This document shows positions 35,801 to 47,157 of a stretch of DNA of 64,000 nucleotides, piece after piece; positions within the stretch are counted from its first letter, which is position 1, and the number at the start of each line of letters is the position of its first letter. A model generated the notes under the pieces. The model ran no database searches, was not told the DNA's origin, and saw only the letters and a program-made list of their open reading frames with translations. Position numbers and translations under genes: made by a program. Source of the DNA: Rutidosis leptorrhynchoides. Lineage: Eukaryota > Streptophyta > Magnoliopsida > Asterales > Asteraceae. The DNA is taken from NCBI RefSeq assembly GCF_046630445.1, contig NC_092333.1, positions 720,246,001-720,310,000 on the forward strand, given 5' to 3'.

Positions 35801-38483
35801 CTTCTATCGATGATTTATATCGATATCTGTCTTCTTCTTTTAGCATTTGAATTTCTTCTGTTGTTGGTTCATATCCATTAGCTATAAGTGTAGCTAACAT
35901 TTCAGCTTCATCAATTGGTTCATTACCTTCTCCTAAAGAACATTCTCCTGTTCCTTGTAATTCTGGAAATTCTTCTAATAATTCTGCATGTGCATCTATA
36001 GTTTGAATATAATAACATGTATCATCTGCAGATTGTGGTTGTTGCATTGCTCTATCAACTGAAAAGGTAACACTCTCATCCTCTATACTTAGGGTCAGTT
36101 TCTTACCGAACATGTCTATCATTGCTTTAGCCGTGTTTAAGAATGGTCTTCCTAATATGAGAGGAACTTGAGAATCTTCTTCCATGTCCAGAACAACAAA
36201 GTCTACTGGAAATACTAAAGTACCAACTTTAACTAGCATGTTCTCCATTATCCCTCTAGGATATTTTATTGATCGGTCGGCTAGTTGTATGCTTATTCTG
36301 GTTGGTTTCAATTCTCCAAGGTCTAGTTTAGCGTATAGTGAATACGGCATTAGATTTATACTAGCACCTAAGTCTGCCAGTGCTTCTATTGAACTAAGAC
36401 TACCCAGAAAACATGGAATTGTGAAACTTCCTGGATCAGATAGTTTTTCTGGTATCTTATTCAACAGCACTGCTGAACAATTAGCATTCATAGTAACAGC
36501 CGAGAGTTCTTCCATTTTCTTTCTATTCGTGATTAGATCTTTCAAGAATTTAGCATATCTTGGCATTCCTGAAATCACATCAATGAAAGGAAGATTTACA
36601 TTTATCTGTTTAAACATATCCAAGAATTTGGATTGCTCGGCTTCAAGTTTTTCTTTCTTCATTTTACTTGGGTAAGGAAGTGGTGGTTGGTATGGTTTAA
36701 CATAAGGTTTATCCTTAACTGTGTTATCTTCATTAACCTTTTCAACTACCGGTTCTTTTTCCTTATCTTGATCAGGTTGTGGTTCTTGTGGAGTAGGAAT
36801 AGTTTCATCAGAAGTTACAGGTATTTCAGGTGATTTAAGTGTTGTACCACTTCTTGTGGTAATAGCTTTAGCTGTTTCATTCCGGGGGTTAGCATTTGTA
36901 TCGCTAGGTAGACTTCCCGGTTTTCTTTCACCTATCAACCTTGCTAGGTTACTTACTTCTTGTTCCAGATTTTGAATAGAAGCTTGTTGATTTCTAAATG
37001 CTTGAGCATTTTGTTCATTGGTTTGTTTCTGAGATGTGAAAAACTGCGTTTGAGTTTCCACTAGCTTCGTCATCATATCTTCTAAATTTGGCTTTTTATC
37101 ATCGGTTTGTTGTGGTGGTTTGTTTTGAAAATTAGGTCTTTGCTGATTATAAGTATTATTGGATACTTGTTGATTGCTAGGACCTTGTTGGTTGTTGTAT
37201 GGAATATTTCGGTTATAATTCTGGTTTTGATTGTAAATCGGTCTTGGCGGTTGATAATTATTCTGATAATTATTTCCAGGCCTTTGGTTTATGTATGAAA
37301 TATTCTCTCTTTGTTCCATTGTTAATTCAATACTTAGACAATCTTTTGTCAAATGTGGTCCTCCACACTGCTCACAACTAATTCGTATAGCATGAATATC
37401 TTTAGTCATCTTTTCCATTCGTCTCTCGAAAGCATCTATCTTTGCCGAAATGGAATCTAAGTCATGGCTAGAATCGGCTCTAGCTGCTTTAGATGATCTA
37501 ATGATATCTTTTTCTTGGTGCCACTCATGTGAGTGGGAAGCAGTGTGATCAATAATTTTGTAAGCATCAGTTTCGGTTTTCTTCATAATAGAACCACCAG
37601 CTGCTATATCTATGTCTTTTCTTGTAGTGATGTCGCATCCTTGGTAGAATATTTGTACTATTTGACAGGTGTCTAAACCATGTTGCGGACATCCTCTTAA
37701 TAACTTTCCATATCTTGTCCACGCCTCATATAGAGTTTCATTTGGTTTTTGTGTGAACGTAACAATTTCTGCTTGAAGTCTTACGGCTTTAGATGCAGGA
37801 AAGAATTGTTTAAGAAATTTGTCAATTAAAACGTCCCATGTATCGATCGCCCCTTCAGGTAACGATTCCAACCAATCTTTGGCTTCTCCCTTTAAAGTCC
37901 AGGGAAATAACATGAGATATATCTGTTCATCCTCCACTTCTCGTATTTTAAATAGTGTGCAGATCCTATTAAAGGTACGTAGATGTTCATTTGGATCTTC
38001 CTTCGGCGCACCACTAAATTGGCATTGATTAGTCACCATGTGTAGAATTTGTCCTTTGATTTCATAATCTGGCGCATTAATGTCTGGATGAGTAATTGCG
38101 TGACCTTGGCCAGTGCGTTTAGCTCTCATTCGGTCTTCCATACTTAAAGGTTCCAGATTCTCCATAATTGAATTTGTTGAATCGGTATCACTAGATGATT
38201 CTGTTTTAATGGTTCGTTCCTCAACAATCTCTGTTTGAATGATTGGTGGTTCCGGAGGAAAGTTTAGTGGTTCAGGATCTACGAACCGTTCCTGAATATT
38301 CTCTGGATTCTCAATTGTGAGGTCGGGTTCAAAAAATGGATTATCGGAAATTTGAACTGAAGTACTTGGTCGACTGGATGACGATTCTAAAGAAAAATCA
38401 ACGGCGGTTATATTTGCTAAATGTCTTGATCTAGTTACAGGTGGTGAACGTACAAAAGGTGATGAACGTCTTGCTCGGTGCAT
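32880..38483 (-). CDS. gag-pol: Gag-pol polyprotein of element C, Athila lineage, intact (1867 aa)
   Basis: One frame from ATG 38483. Gag about 140-330 ([25 protein letters not shown]); zinc knuckle [13 protein letters not shown] at 370-382; Asn/Gln-rich linker 400-460; aspartic protease with LADLGAS (Asp704) and the [10 protein letters not shown] segment; reverse transcriptase with VFMDDF; RNase H with [11 protein letters not shown]; integrase with the His/Cys site ([12 protein letters not shown] ... CKSCDACQR) and catalytic contexts [18 protein letters not shown] and [12 protein letters not shown]. No chromodomain. Domain order and these variants are those of the non-chromovirus Athila lineage. 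A purine motif AAGTGTGGGGA overlaps the stop codon. It is intact although the element has lost its 5' LTR, so it could only act if transcribed from elsewhere. Confidence 0.95.
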   Translation of the reverse strand: MHRARRSSPFVRSPPVTRSRHLANITAVDFSLESSSSRPSTSVQISDNPFFEPDLTIENPENIQERFVDPEPLNFPPEPPIIQTEIVEERTIKTESSSDTDSTNSIMENLEPLSMEDRMRAKRTGQGHAITHPDINAPDYEIKGQILHMVTNQCQFSGAPKEDPNEHLRTFNRICTLFKIREVEDEQIYLMLFPWTLKGEAKDWLESLPEGAIDTWDVLIDKFLKQFFPASKAVRLQAEIVTFTQKPNETLYEAWTRYGKLLRGCPQHGLDTCQIVQIFYQGCDITTRKDIDIAAGGSIMKKTETDAYKIIDHTASHSHEWHQEKDIIRSSKAARADSSHDLDSISAKIDAFERRMEKMTKDIHAIRISCEQCGGPHLTKDCLSIELTMEQRENISYINQRPGNNYQNNYQPPRPIYNQNQNYNRNIPYNNQQGPSNQQVSNNTYNQQRPNFQNKPPQQTDDKKPNLEDMMTKLVETQTQFFTSQKQTNEQNAQAFRNQQASIQNLEQEVSNLARLIGERKPGSLPSDTNANPRNETAKAITTRSGTTLKSPEIPVTSDETIPTPQEPQPDQDKEKEPVVEKVNEDNTVKDKPYVKPYQPPLPYPSKMKKEKLEAEQSKFLDMFKQINVNLPFIDVISGMPRYAKFLKDLITNRKKMEELSAVTMNANCSAVLLNKIPEKLSDPGSFTIPCFLGSLSSIEALADLGASINLMPYSLYAKLDLGELKPTRISIQLADRSIKYPRGIMENMLVKVGTLVFPVDFVVLDMEEDSQVPLILGRPFLNTAKAMIDMFGKKLTLSIEDESVTFSVDRAMQQPQSADDTCYYIQTIDAHAELLEEFPELQGTGECSLGEGNEPIDEAEMLATLIANGYEPTTEEIQMLKEEDRYRYKSSIEEPPKLELKPLPNHLEYAYLHGESELPVIISSSLTENEKSQLISVLKAHKPAIAWKIHDIKGISPSYCTHKILMEEGHKTYVQRQRRLNPNMQDVVKKEIIKLLDAGLIYPISDSPWVSPVQCVPKKGGMTVITNEKNELIPTRTVTGWRVCIDYRKLNDATRKDHFPLPFIDQMLERLAGNSYYCFLDGFSGYFQIPIAPEDQEKTTFTCPYGTFAYKRMPFGLCNAPATFQRCMMAIFHDMIEECMEVFMDDFSVFGDTFKSCLVNLERMLIRCEKSNLVLNWEKCHFMVKEGIVLGHKISKEGIEVDRAKVDVIAKLPHPTNVRGVRSFLGHAGFYRRFIKDFSKIATPMNKLLEKDAPFIFSDECIKSFNILKEKLTNAPIMITPNWNLPFELMCDASDFAMGAVLGQRIEKRFQPIYYASKTLQGAQTNYTTTEKELLAIVFAFDKFRSYLVLAKTVVYTDHSALRYLFSKQDAKPRLIRWILLLQEFDIEIRDKRGAENLAADHLSRLENPELEVLNESAIQDNFPDEYLLKIDYKEIPWFADYANYLVCGFLEKGLSYQRRKKFFSDIKHYFWEDPHLFKSCPDGIIRRCVFGDEASKILNHCHTGPTGGHYGPQLTARKVYEAGFYWPTIYKDAHLLCKSCDACQRTGKISQRDEMPQNVIQVCEVFDIWGIDFMGPFPKSHNNLYILVAIDYVSKWAEAQALPTNDARVVVNFLKRLFARFGTPKALISDRGTHFCNNQLEKVLKRYGVTHKISTAYHPQTSGQVENTNRALKRILEKTVGSNPKEWSIKLEDALWAFRTAYKTPIGTTPFRLVYGKACHLPVEIEHKAFWALKTCNLDLHEAGRLRLSQLNELEELRHEAYENSLIYKERTKKWHDKRIRSSKEFKEGDRVLLFNSRFKLFPGKLKSRWSGPFIVKRVFPYGTIELINSNGIEFKVNGHRVKHYIHGPMEVDNEVNHNFDTTAN

Positions 38484-38757
38484 TCACTGAATATCCTATT
38501 AGTTTTAAAAAGGAAAGAAAAATTATAATAAGTTATCCAATCAATAGACTTTTCTGATTTTGCCCACGTTTCGAATAGCCAAAAGATGCAGCAGAGGGGC
38601 AGGATTCGTTTGGTCTCAATATAATTGAGGACTGTTTGGCTCCAATAACCCGGTCCACGTACAAATCCAACTATTACTACGAACCAGAAAATTTTTATGT
38701 CTATCAATTTAACCACTTAAAATAAATTTTCGTAATTTTAAGGTGCGGCCACAAATC
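38484..38757 (-). other. Gag leader of element C, truncated
   Basis: Non-coding leader before gag. No primer site or LTR follows; at 38758 the sequence switches to B integrase with a short overlap of GCG. Confidence 0.8.
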
Positions 38758-39504
38758 GCGACATTTTCGACCATATAACGCTTCAAAAGGTGCGGCCTTA
38801 ATACTCGCGTGATAACTATTGTTATAAGAGAACTCGGCGAGAGGTAAGTGCTTGTCCCAAGCTTTTCCAAAATCAACAACGCAGGCTCGTAACATATCCT
38901 CTAAGGTTTGTATTGTACGTTCACTTTGCCCATCAGTTTGGGGATGATATGCGGTGCTCATGTCCAAACGCGTTCCCAACGCTTCTTGTAACGTACGCCA
39001 AAATCTAGAAACGAAACGACCATCTCGGTCGGAGATAATCGATAACGGTACTCCGTGTCGGGCTACAATCTCTTTAATGTAAAGTCGTGCAAGTTTCTCC
39101 ATTTTGTCGGTTTCTTTCATGGCGAGAAAGTGCGCGGATTTGGTGAGGCGGTCAACAATGACCCAAATTGTATCATAACCGCCCGACGTTTTCGGTAGTT
39201 TGGTGATAAAATCCATCGTGATCCTTTTCCACTTCCATTGCGGGATCTCGGGTTGTTGAAGTAACCCGGACGGTCTTTGGTGTTCGGCTTTGACTTTAGC
39301 GCAAGTCAAACATTTGGCGACGTATCTAGCAACCTCCTTTTTGATGTTCGGCCACCAATATTGTTCTTTAAGGTCATGGTACATCTTATTGGTGCCGGGA
39401 TGAATCGAGTATCGCGATTTGTGGGCTTCGTCTAGGATGAGGTTTCGTAGATCGCCATATCTAGGCACCCAAATTTTTCCGGCGTAATATCGAAGTCCGG
39501 TCTC
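38758..39504 (-). pseudogene. pol: Duplicated integrase fragment of element B
   Basis: Same sequence as 24310-25056: zinc site and catalytic core of the integrase, cut before the GPY/F region at the left edge. A fused 254-residue open frame runs on into unrelated leader sequence and is an artefact of the junction. Confidence 0.92.
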
Positions 39505-41496
39505 TGATGTTATGCGAGGTGGTATATAAAATAGTTATTATTTTACTAGGAAAATACTATTAAATACGATACAATTTTACACAAGATATTTATTTATTTA
39601 TAGAATGGATATACTTAAACCTTGCTACAACACTTATAGGCAGTGTACCTAATCGTACAGTAGTGTAGTTTTTAGTAAGTCCGGTTCGTTCCACAGGGAA
39701 ATCTTTAAACAAAGCTCAACGCTATATTAGTTTACTTTTATAAAAATACAAACATATATATAAGTAATATTATTATTATAAAGGGGGGTTTTTACCGTTT
39801 AATGACCGGTTTGTCGATTTTAAAACTTTAGTCGCAGTTAAAACCTAATGTAAAATATAAAATAAATACAAGACTTAAATTAAAGCGTAAAGTAAATAAC
39901 GATAATGAAATTGCGAATAATAAAAATGCGATAAAATAAAATTGCGATAATTAAAAAGTACGATAATTAAAAGTGCGATTAAATAACAATAAATAAAAGT
40001 GCGATAATTAGAAGTGCAATTAAATATAAAATAAAGGAAATTAAATATGAAATAAAAGAATTATGCTTATTTAAACTTCCGTAATCATGATGTTTGACGT
40101 GTTGATTTTAGTTTTATGCCCATGGGTTAATTGTCCTTTGTCCTGGATTATTTAATATGTCCGTCTGGTTTTTGTCCATAACAGTCCATCAGTCATAAAT
40201 ATAAAGTGCAAGTGTCCTTGTCAAATTATTATTATACCCGAAGATAAATATTCCAACTAATTGGGGATTCGAATTGTAACAAGGTTTTAATACTTTGTTT
40301 AATGAATACACCAGGTTATCGACTGCGTGTAAACCAAGGTTTTACTACTTTGTTAACAATTACACCAATTACCCTTGAATGTAATTTCACCCCTGTTTTA
40401 ATTATTCTAGTGGCTATTAATCCATTCCCGTGTCCGGTTAAATGAACGATTATTCGTACATATAAATACCCCGCCCATCGTGTCCGATCGAGTGTATATG
40501 GTAATTTATAGGGACGCCCAATTGTAAATCTTTATATTAACATTAACAAACTTTCATTTAGTTAAACAAATATAAAGCCCATTAATAGCCCATAGTCTAA
40601 TTTCCACAAGTGTCGTTCTTTTGTCCAAACCCCAATTATGGTACAAAGCCCAATTACCCAATTTTAGTAATTAGCCCAACATCATGATTACTTCGTTTTA
40701 AATAAGCATAATAATAACTTAGCTACGAGACATTAATGTAAAAAGGTTGAACATAACTTACAATGATTAAAAATAGCGTAGCGTTACACGGACAGAATTT
40801 CGACTTACACCCTTACAACATTCGCTAACATACCCTTATTATTAGGATTTAAAATTAAAATTAAAATTAAAATATAAATTATATATATATATTACGTATA
40901 TATTGAGAGAGAGATGAAATAAGATATGAAATTTGATCAGAATTCGGTTGGCTTTATAGCCAGAGTTAAAAATTGGGGCTCCGCGACTCGCGGAAAAAAA
41001 CCCCTTCAAACTCCGCGAGTCGCGGAGGATGTATTTACAGCTCACACCCTTGGAGTTTCTTGCTGCCGACGGTTTTAATAATATATATATAATATATATA
41101 TAATTAATATAATTAATTATATATTATATTATATTTATATACATAGTTAACTTGTAATTTTTAGTCGGTTGCGTCGAGCGTTAAGAGTTGACTCTGGTCC
41201 CGGTTCCGGATTTTAGAACGTCCTTGCGTACAATTTAATATCTTGTACTTTGCGTTTTGAATCTTGTACTTTTGTAATTTCGAGACGTTTCTTATCAATA
41301 ATTGGAACCTTTTTGATTGTCTTTTGTTCTTTTGAGCTTTTTGGTCGTTTGCGTCTTCAATTCGTCGAATCTGTCTTTTGTCTTCACCTTTTATTATTTA
41401 AACGAATATCACTTGTAAATAGAACAATTGCAACTAAAAGCTTGTCTTTCTTGAGGAATAATGCTATGAAATATATGTTCGTTTTTAGCATTATCA
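39505..41496 (-). repeat. Duplicated 3' LTR of element C
   Basis: 1992 bp, same as 25057-27048. It is followed on the right by C 3' UTR, not by a primer site, so it is a second 3' LTR and not the missing 5' LTR. Promoter module at 40953-41027. Confidence 0.9.
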
Positions 41497-43569
41497 AATA
41501 TTCCCACACTTGAGCGTTGCTTGTCCTCAAGCAATATTGTCTTGAAATACTAGAATCACTTCTTTATTCTTCACACTTTGTACATCAGTGATTTCTATAC
41601 GGCGGTATAAACAATGGTAGTAACGATATGGTTTACAGTCCCACATGACTATAAAAATTTAGATCCATTAAGGAAATTGGATCTTTATGAAAACATTTGA
41701 TCTTTTGAAAATTAAATCTAGTTTTTACCCTAGATAAGTTTTCCGGAATAACCCTTTACCGGTGTTTGCAAAATATTTTTGTGGGTTTGGTGGGTTTCAG
41801 ATTTGAAAATTTTAGCTCAAAACTTGCGGTTTTGTGTCACCCACTTGCTAACCTTGTATTTGGAAAGCAACACGTCCAGTTTACTTGTCCCGTATATTAC
41901 CTTTCGGCAAACTACCGTCCGGTTGTAAAGGAAAGCGTTGAACAAGCAACTGTTTAAGGCAATGTCCCGTGACATGCTTTTGATTATGGTCTATAACGTG
42001 TCGGACGCAATTACTATCCTTGGTAGGAGCAATAGTAAAGCTCACCCTTATAATTTTTCGGTATGGCACAAGGTCCTGTCTTTGACCACTATGCAACCAC
42101 CGTTCTTACGGTTGACACCCGATTTAGTTCAGGTGACCTAATGAATTCCAGGTGAATTCCTAGGATTTTACGTTCAATGGTAATGAACGCATTGAAAATA
42201 GGTTTTCAGAAAACAAATCGGCTTGTAGTTTTGATCAAAATATTTTCTCGTTCAAGCTCGAGTTTAGATATCATCGAATTCCATGAGTTTGTAATTCTCA
42301 ATCTTTAAGGTCAATCTCAAGGATTGAGTAATATCAGGCTTAAAAGCTGATTTTTAATCTTTAAGGAGATTATCCTTTCTGGGGATCTGATTCATTAGTC
42401 TTATCAAGCTAATTTGCACGGTGCCTCCCCATTGTACGAGATAAATCCTTCTCATGGTTAGGATAAATCTGACCACTTGGCGACCCTGTTTGATGCTGAG
42501 GTCCGTGGATTTCCAGCCGATTTTAGAGATGACTTTTCTAGATTTTTCGTCAACCTACAGCTGGTCTGGACGACAACTTCATGACCTAAATCAAGAAGCG
42601 CGTGTCTTTTTCGGAAGACTTTACTTCCTTTTAATGATGGAATTGATTCATCGTGTAGATCCATCTCTTCTTTTCTTTCATCGGGTAAAACAGTTTAGTT
42701 TAGTTCAAAGCAAAAGTATTTTCAGTTATTGGTTACAGATATATGTGACATATGTTTAAAATAACTTGGTAAATTTTCCCACACTTGGCTTTTATTTTCC
42801 TTTTTATCGTCCTCTATTCCATTTTAAATGAATTTTAACATTTTAGTTTGTTTCTCAATTTATGTCCTTTCCGAGGTAACAATAATTTCGGTGTTAAAAC
42901 CTAGTTTTATCGTTCATAAATATGTATAAACATGATTTGAATTCATTTAATTGAAAATTTTTACTAGAATTGGGTAGTCAGTATATAAGACTAGGGCTGT
43001 TCTTTTTTATCAGAGAGCACTAGATTCTAATACAACTACTGCTTTACTAGTATTTTTAATGGTAACCAAGTGTATAAAGTAAAAAAATTTAAAATCCGAA
43101 AGAATTTAACCCCTTCCCACACTTAAGATCTTGCAATGCCCTCATTTGCAAGAAATCAGTAACAATTTAAATTATTGAGGGTGATTTGTGTGAAAATGAT
43201 TAAATTTTTACCAAAGTTTCCAAATATATTGGCGTTTGTTTGCTGAATGATAAATGGTGCACATCATTTGTTCATTCCGTCTTGTTGTTATTTCACATAT
43301 ATTTTGCATCTTGTCGTCAAAATTAGTTGCTTTTGCTGAACTTAATGCCAGTCTTTGAAAATGCGTTGTTTTACCCTGTTGTGTACATAAGATAAACTGC
43401 AAACATATATACATATTTTTGAAGTTTGGTTTATTACCCCACATTCAAAAATTATTAAAATCTAAGAATAAAAGTTAGATAATTATAAAAATGATTACAA
43501 TATTAACAAAAATATTAAATGTATCAATAATTACAAATTACAAAATAAAAAAAAATAATAATAAGTAAA
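41497..43569 (-). other. Duplicated 3' UTR of element C
   Basis: Copy of 27049-29121, including the polypurine tract (41497-41514) and purine motifs at about 42776 and 43114. No gene supported. Confidence 0.8.
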
Positions 43570-44916
43570 CTAAGGATGATATTGGTACCAATAGGGGTTC
43601 CACGCATAACCATAAGTGCTATAGAATGCTTCGGCAGGGTCATACGTATGATATGGTGGCTGCATCTCTATCGACCAAGGAGGGAAGACGGGTTTCGGTG
43701 TAGGAATATAGTTTCTACCTATATGTTGGCAATGCGCTATGATCTGGTTCTGATGAACTTGCCAATCTTCAAATGCTCTCTGTCTAGCATTTTCGTATTC
43801 CTGAGAAGCTATAAACCTATGCATTTCTTGCATCTCATTCCCCCCTCCTACATTACCTTGTTCCTGGTTTCTCTCCACCTGTGGATGTCTACCATGGTAT
43901 CGTACTGCGGCGTTATTTCGCCGCTTCAAAACTTTCGCACCATGGTATACATTTAAACCTATAGTGTCGCGGGGTTCCGGCTCTTCTAGTAATAATCCCC
44001 CCCGACTTATATCCACACCGAGATATTCACCAATCAAAGTAATAAAAATACCACCTCCTATTATGCTATGTGGTCGCATCCCCCGAACCATAGCTGATAA
44101 ATAATAACCCACACAATATGGTATACTTACAGTGCTCTGTGGGTCTCGAATACACATATGGTAAAACAAATCTTGTTCATTTACCTTTTCTTTGTTTTTA
44201 CCCCTTTGTGTAATCGAATTAGCTAAAAACCTATGTATTACTCTTAATTCGGCTCTATCTATATCCAAATAAGAGTAGTTTCCCCCTTTGAAACGGTGAT
44301 GGCTTGTCATTTGACTCCACACACCGTGTGTATCAAAATTCTCATCTATCCTTCTACCGTTTAGTATCAATCCTCTACAATCGGCAGACGCTAACTCCTC
44401 AGGCGTATATATACGTAAAGCCTGAGCCATGTCCAGTAAAGACATGTGGCGCATCGAACCGCCTAACAAAAATCTAATAAAAGAACGATCGGTTAAACTA
44501 GCTACCCGATCATTCAACTCTATACTACATAACAACTCTTCACACCATACTTTATATACAGGTCTGCGTATGGTGAATAAACATATCCAGTCATTAAAAG
44601 AAGAATTACCATACCTCTGTACAAGTAATTCCCTAATTGGCCCGGCCAATTCTACAGCTTCTAAGGGTCCCCATTCTATGACCCTCGGTACCTCAACAAC
44701 CTTAGAGTGAAGAGTATGCAAACCCCGTTGATATTTTGGATAATCTATCCAAAGTCTGTCAAATCTCAGGTTCGGGTGCAATTCTTCCAAATGCATATCG
44801 GAAAAGGTCATGACTGGATGAGGTACATCCTGCTTGTAGTAGTTATCCACCTCCTGTTGTTCCAAGTTCTCAGCAGGAGCATGGCGGGCTTGGGATGAAG
44901 ATTCACCCCTTTCATT
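43570..44916 (-). pseudogene. Orphan exon 2 of element C ORF1 (duplicate)
   Basis: Copy of 29122-30468, still fully open, with two amino-acid changes (His to Arg in the TDHSF segment, Pro to His in the PPYPTYD segment). The splice acceptor is kept, but the duplication ends at 45080, inside the intron, so exon 1 and the promoter module are missing and the frame has no ATG of its own at the normal place. Confidence 0.85.
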
Positions 44917-45080
44917 CTGCAAAACACATCAAACACAAATTTTGTGCATCCAAATATGCATTAGTGTCAGCAAAATCATCAATCAAAATAATTACAATGA
45001 CATTATCAATTTATATCAAACTTAAGCTTATTTTCACATTTTTATCAAATCTACACTTTTTCAAATAAGCATATACGAAA

Positions 45081-45184
45081 CAACAATCGGCACATCATCG
45101 ATGCGCTTTTCATCGGTAATTCGTCGGGAAATACATCGGAAAAGTCACTAACAATCGGCACATCATCGATGCGCTTTTCATCGG
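45081..45184. repeat. Filler repeat at deletion junction
   Basis: A 35-bp piece of B protease-region sequence (AACAATCGGCACATCATCGA...) occurs at 45082-45116 and again at 45150-45184. In element A it occurs once (8220 region). Such short direct filler is typical of end-joining or template-switch repair. Confidence 0.8.
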
Positions 45185-46733
45185 CCTCGACTTTCTTAAC
45201 GTGAGCAAGAATTGCGAAACAACCCTTACGTAGTAGTTTTCTAACTTTAAGGCACGAAACGAGATTGAGTCCGGTGCAATTTTTGTCGCCATAGACAATC
45301 AATGGTTCACCATTCTCGATAGGAATTCGGATTGCGTGAAGATATCAAAGAATGTGAGATTTATTTTTGACCATCCAATTCATACCGATTATTACATCAA
45401 AACTCCCTAGTTCCATGGGTATCAAGTCAATTTCAAATTCATTACCCAAAATGTTTAAAGTACACCCCCGGTAATATGTGTCGGCACTTAAGAGTTTTCC
45501 GTCGGCCACTTCGATGGAATAAGTAGTATCTAAGGGGTGTGGTGGAGTGCAAAGAGTAGGAGCCAAAGTCTTAGACACAAAACATTTATCGGCACCCGAA
45601 TCGAATAAGCAAGTAACATAAGTGTTGTTGAGAAGAAACGTACCCGTGACTAGTTCATTGTCATCCCGGGCTTCCTCGGTGTTGATGTTGAAGGCTCGGC
45701 CTCAGTTGTTGGGGTTGGCTTTCTTCTTTGGGCATGCATTTCTATAGTGACCCGGTTGGCCACATTCATAACAAACACCCGGTCTTGGTGCATTGGGTCC
45801 CTTTTGAGCAACGGGAGCGGTGTTTCTACATTCATGGGCCGAATGGCCACTCTTGTGACACTTGACGCAATACGGCCTTCCACACTCACCCAAATGATGT
45901 TTGTGGCACTTGTTGCAAAACGGTAAAGATCCGGAATAACCCTTCTTGCCGTCTTTGTTGTAAGGCTTCTTGGTGGAGGTGTTGTTGTAGTTGGTTGATG
46001 GAGTGGCTTCCCATTTCCTTTTGTTACCACCCGACTTGTCCTCGGCCTTAGGAGCCGGCACTATGATTTCGTCAACCGTTTCGATTAATTGGCGGGCCAT
46101 GTTCATAGCGGCTTGATGAGTAGCGGGTTTGGATGACATCACCCCTTGTTTGATGCTTTTTGGAAGACCGAGCATGTAGAGCTCAATCCTTTGAGATTCG
46201 GGGTTAACAAGATTAGGACACATCAAGGATAGTTCGGCGAAGCGTTGATTATAAGCTTTAAGATCGTTTCCGACCGCTTTCAAAGCTCTTAGTTCTTCCT
46301 CAAGCTTTCGGGTTTCTTCGCGCGGAAAATATTCAACAATCATCTTTTCCCTTAGATCGGCCCAAGAGAGGGCATGAGCTTCATCGGTACCCACCAATTG
46401 AACATAGGTGTTCCACCATGTTAGAGCAATTTCGGAGAAAGTGTGGGTGAAGTATTTGACCTTGTCTTGATCCCGACAACCGCTTATGCTAAAGACGGCC
46501 TCGGTTTGTTCAAACCAACGAGTAAGCACAACCGGTCACCCGGTTCCATCATAAGTGTGGGGTTTGCACCCCATGAAAGCTTTGTAGGAGCACGCTTCGC
46601 TAGCGTTACCGGCTCCTTGGTTATTGTTGTTGTTAGACGAGTGACCGGCCATGGCCGCATCCACGGCGGTGGCTATCATGCGTTGCAAAGCTTGTTCGGG
46701 AGTTTCATTGCGTCGTACACGGCGAGGAGGCAT
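45118..46733 (-). pseudogene. gag: Gag and protease remnant of element B
   Basis: ATG at 46733 matches the A gag start. Damage: TGA at about 46535-46537 where A has GGA (codon 66), a TGA in the zinc-knuckle linker near 45702 where A has an Arg codon, and a frameshift near 45340 in the protease region. The protease LFDSGAD context and the downstream [15 protein letters not shown] segment are recognisable. Coding match stops at the segment VFPDELP, just before RT would begin, where the filler junction lies. Two knuckles are intact. The copy cannot make Gag-Pol. Confidence 0.9.
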
Positions 46734-47142
46734 TGTTCCTTCAAAACAAAAGAATACCGTTGGTTAGTATTCTAAATAATACTAACCGTGGTATGGAATA
46801 AAGATAAAGAGAAAATTATCCTTGACTCGCCTTAAATTCTTTATGTCATAATGTCTGTATGTTCATATGAGTCACCGTAATATAATTTCTGGGAATTATA
46901 TTATCCTAATTCATATGTGCATTCGACATTACATCATATAGTCAAGGTGGCGTGTCAATTAAATTATACAACGCAAGATTTAGATAGAATAAGAGTAGAT
47001 ATGAGTAGAAGAGTTAGAGTATAAATGCACAATTTGCCAAGTAATTCCTATGTCAAGTCTATATGCCGGTTGTAGTCTAGACTCACCAATGTACCCTATG
47101 ACTCGGGGTCGACACCAATGAACTCTAAATCCCTACAACCAA
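46734..47142 (-). other. 5' leader of element B
   Basis: Non-coding, closely similar to the A leader. Confidence 0.75.
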
Positions 47143-47155
47143 GGCTCTGATACCA
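47143..47155 (-). other. Primer binding site of element B
   Basis: Minus strand TGGTATCAGAGCC, two bases inside the LTR, initiator-Met tRNA type. Confidence 0.9.
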
Positions 47156-47157
47156 CT

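Larger units (their letters stand above)
25057..38757 (-). mobile_element. Element C: Athila-type Ty3 element lacking its 5' LTR
   Basis: Minus strand order: leader 38757-38484, gag-pol 38483-32880, zinc-knuckle ORF 32708-32292, internal promoter 31355-31280, two-exon ORF1 31145-29122, 3' UTR, polypurine tract, 3' LTR 27048-25057. The LTR ends TGAT...ATCA. The element is inserted in the integrase of B. No 5' LTR or primer site remains: at 38757 the leader joins the duplicated B integrase. Gag-pol type and the extra distal ORF identify the Athila lineage. Confidence 0.9.
38758..45080. repeat. Segmental duplication, copy 2 (6323 bp)
   Basis: Second copy of 24310-30632. Left edge joins the C gag leader, right edge joins B protease sequence through a small filler repeat. 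Copy 2 keeps the B/C insertion junction at 39504/39505. Confidence 0.95.

Noticed and set aside
38704-39468. 254-residue integrase-like ORF
   Set aside because: The C-terminal residues come from unrelated leader sequence across a duplication junction; treated as a fragment.
39505-41496. Taking the second C LTR as the missing 5' LTR
   Set aside because: It is followed by polypurine tract and 3' UTR, not by a primer site, and its other flank is duplicated B integrase.
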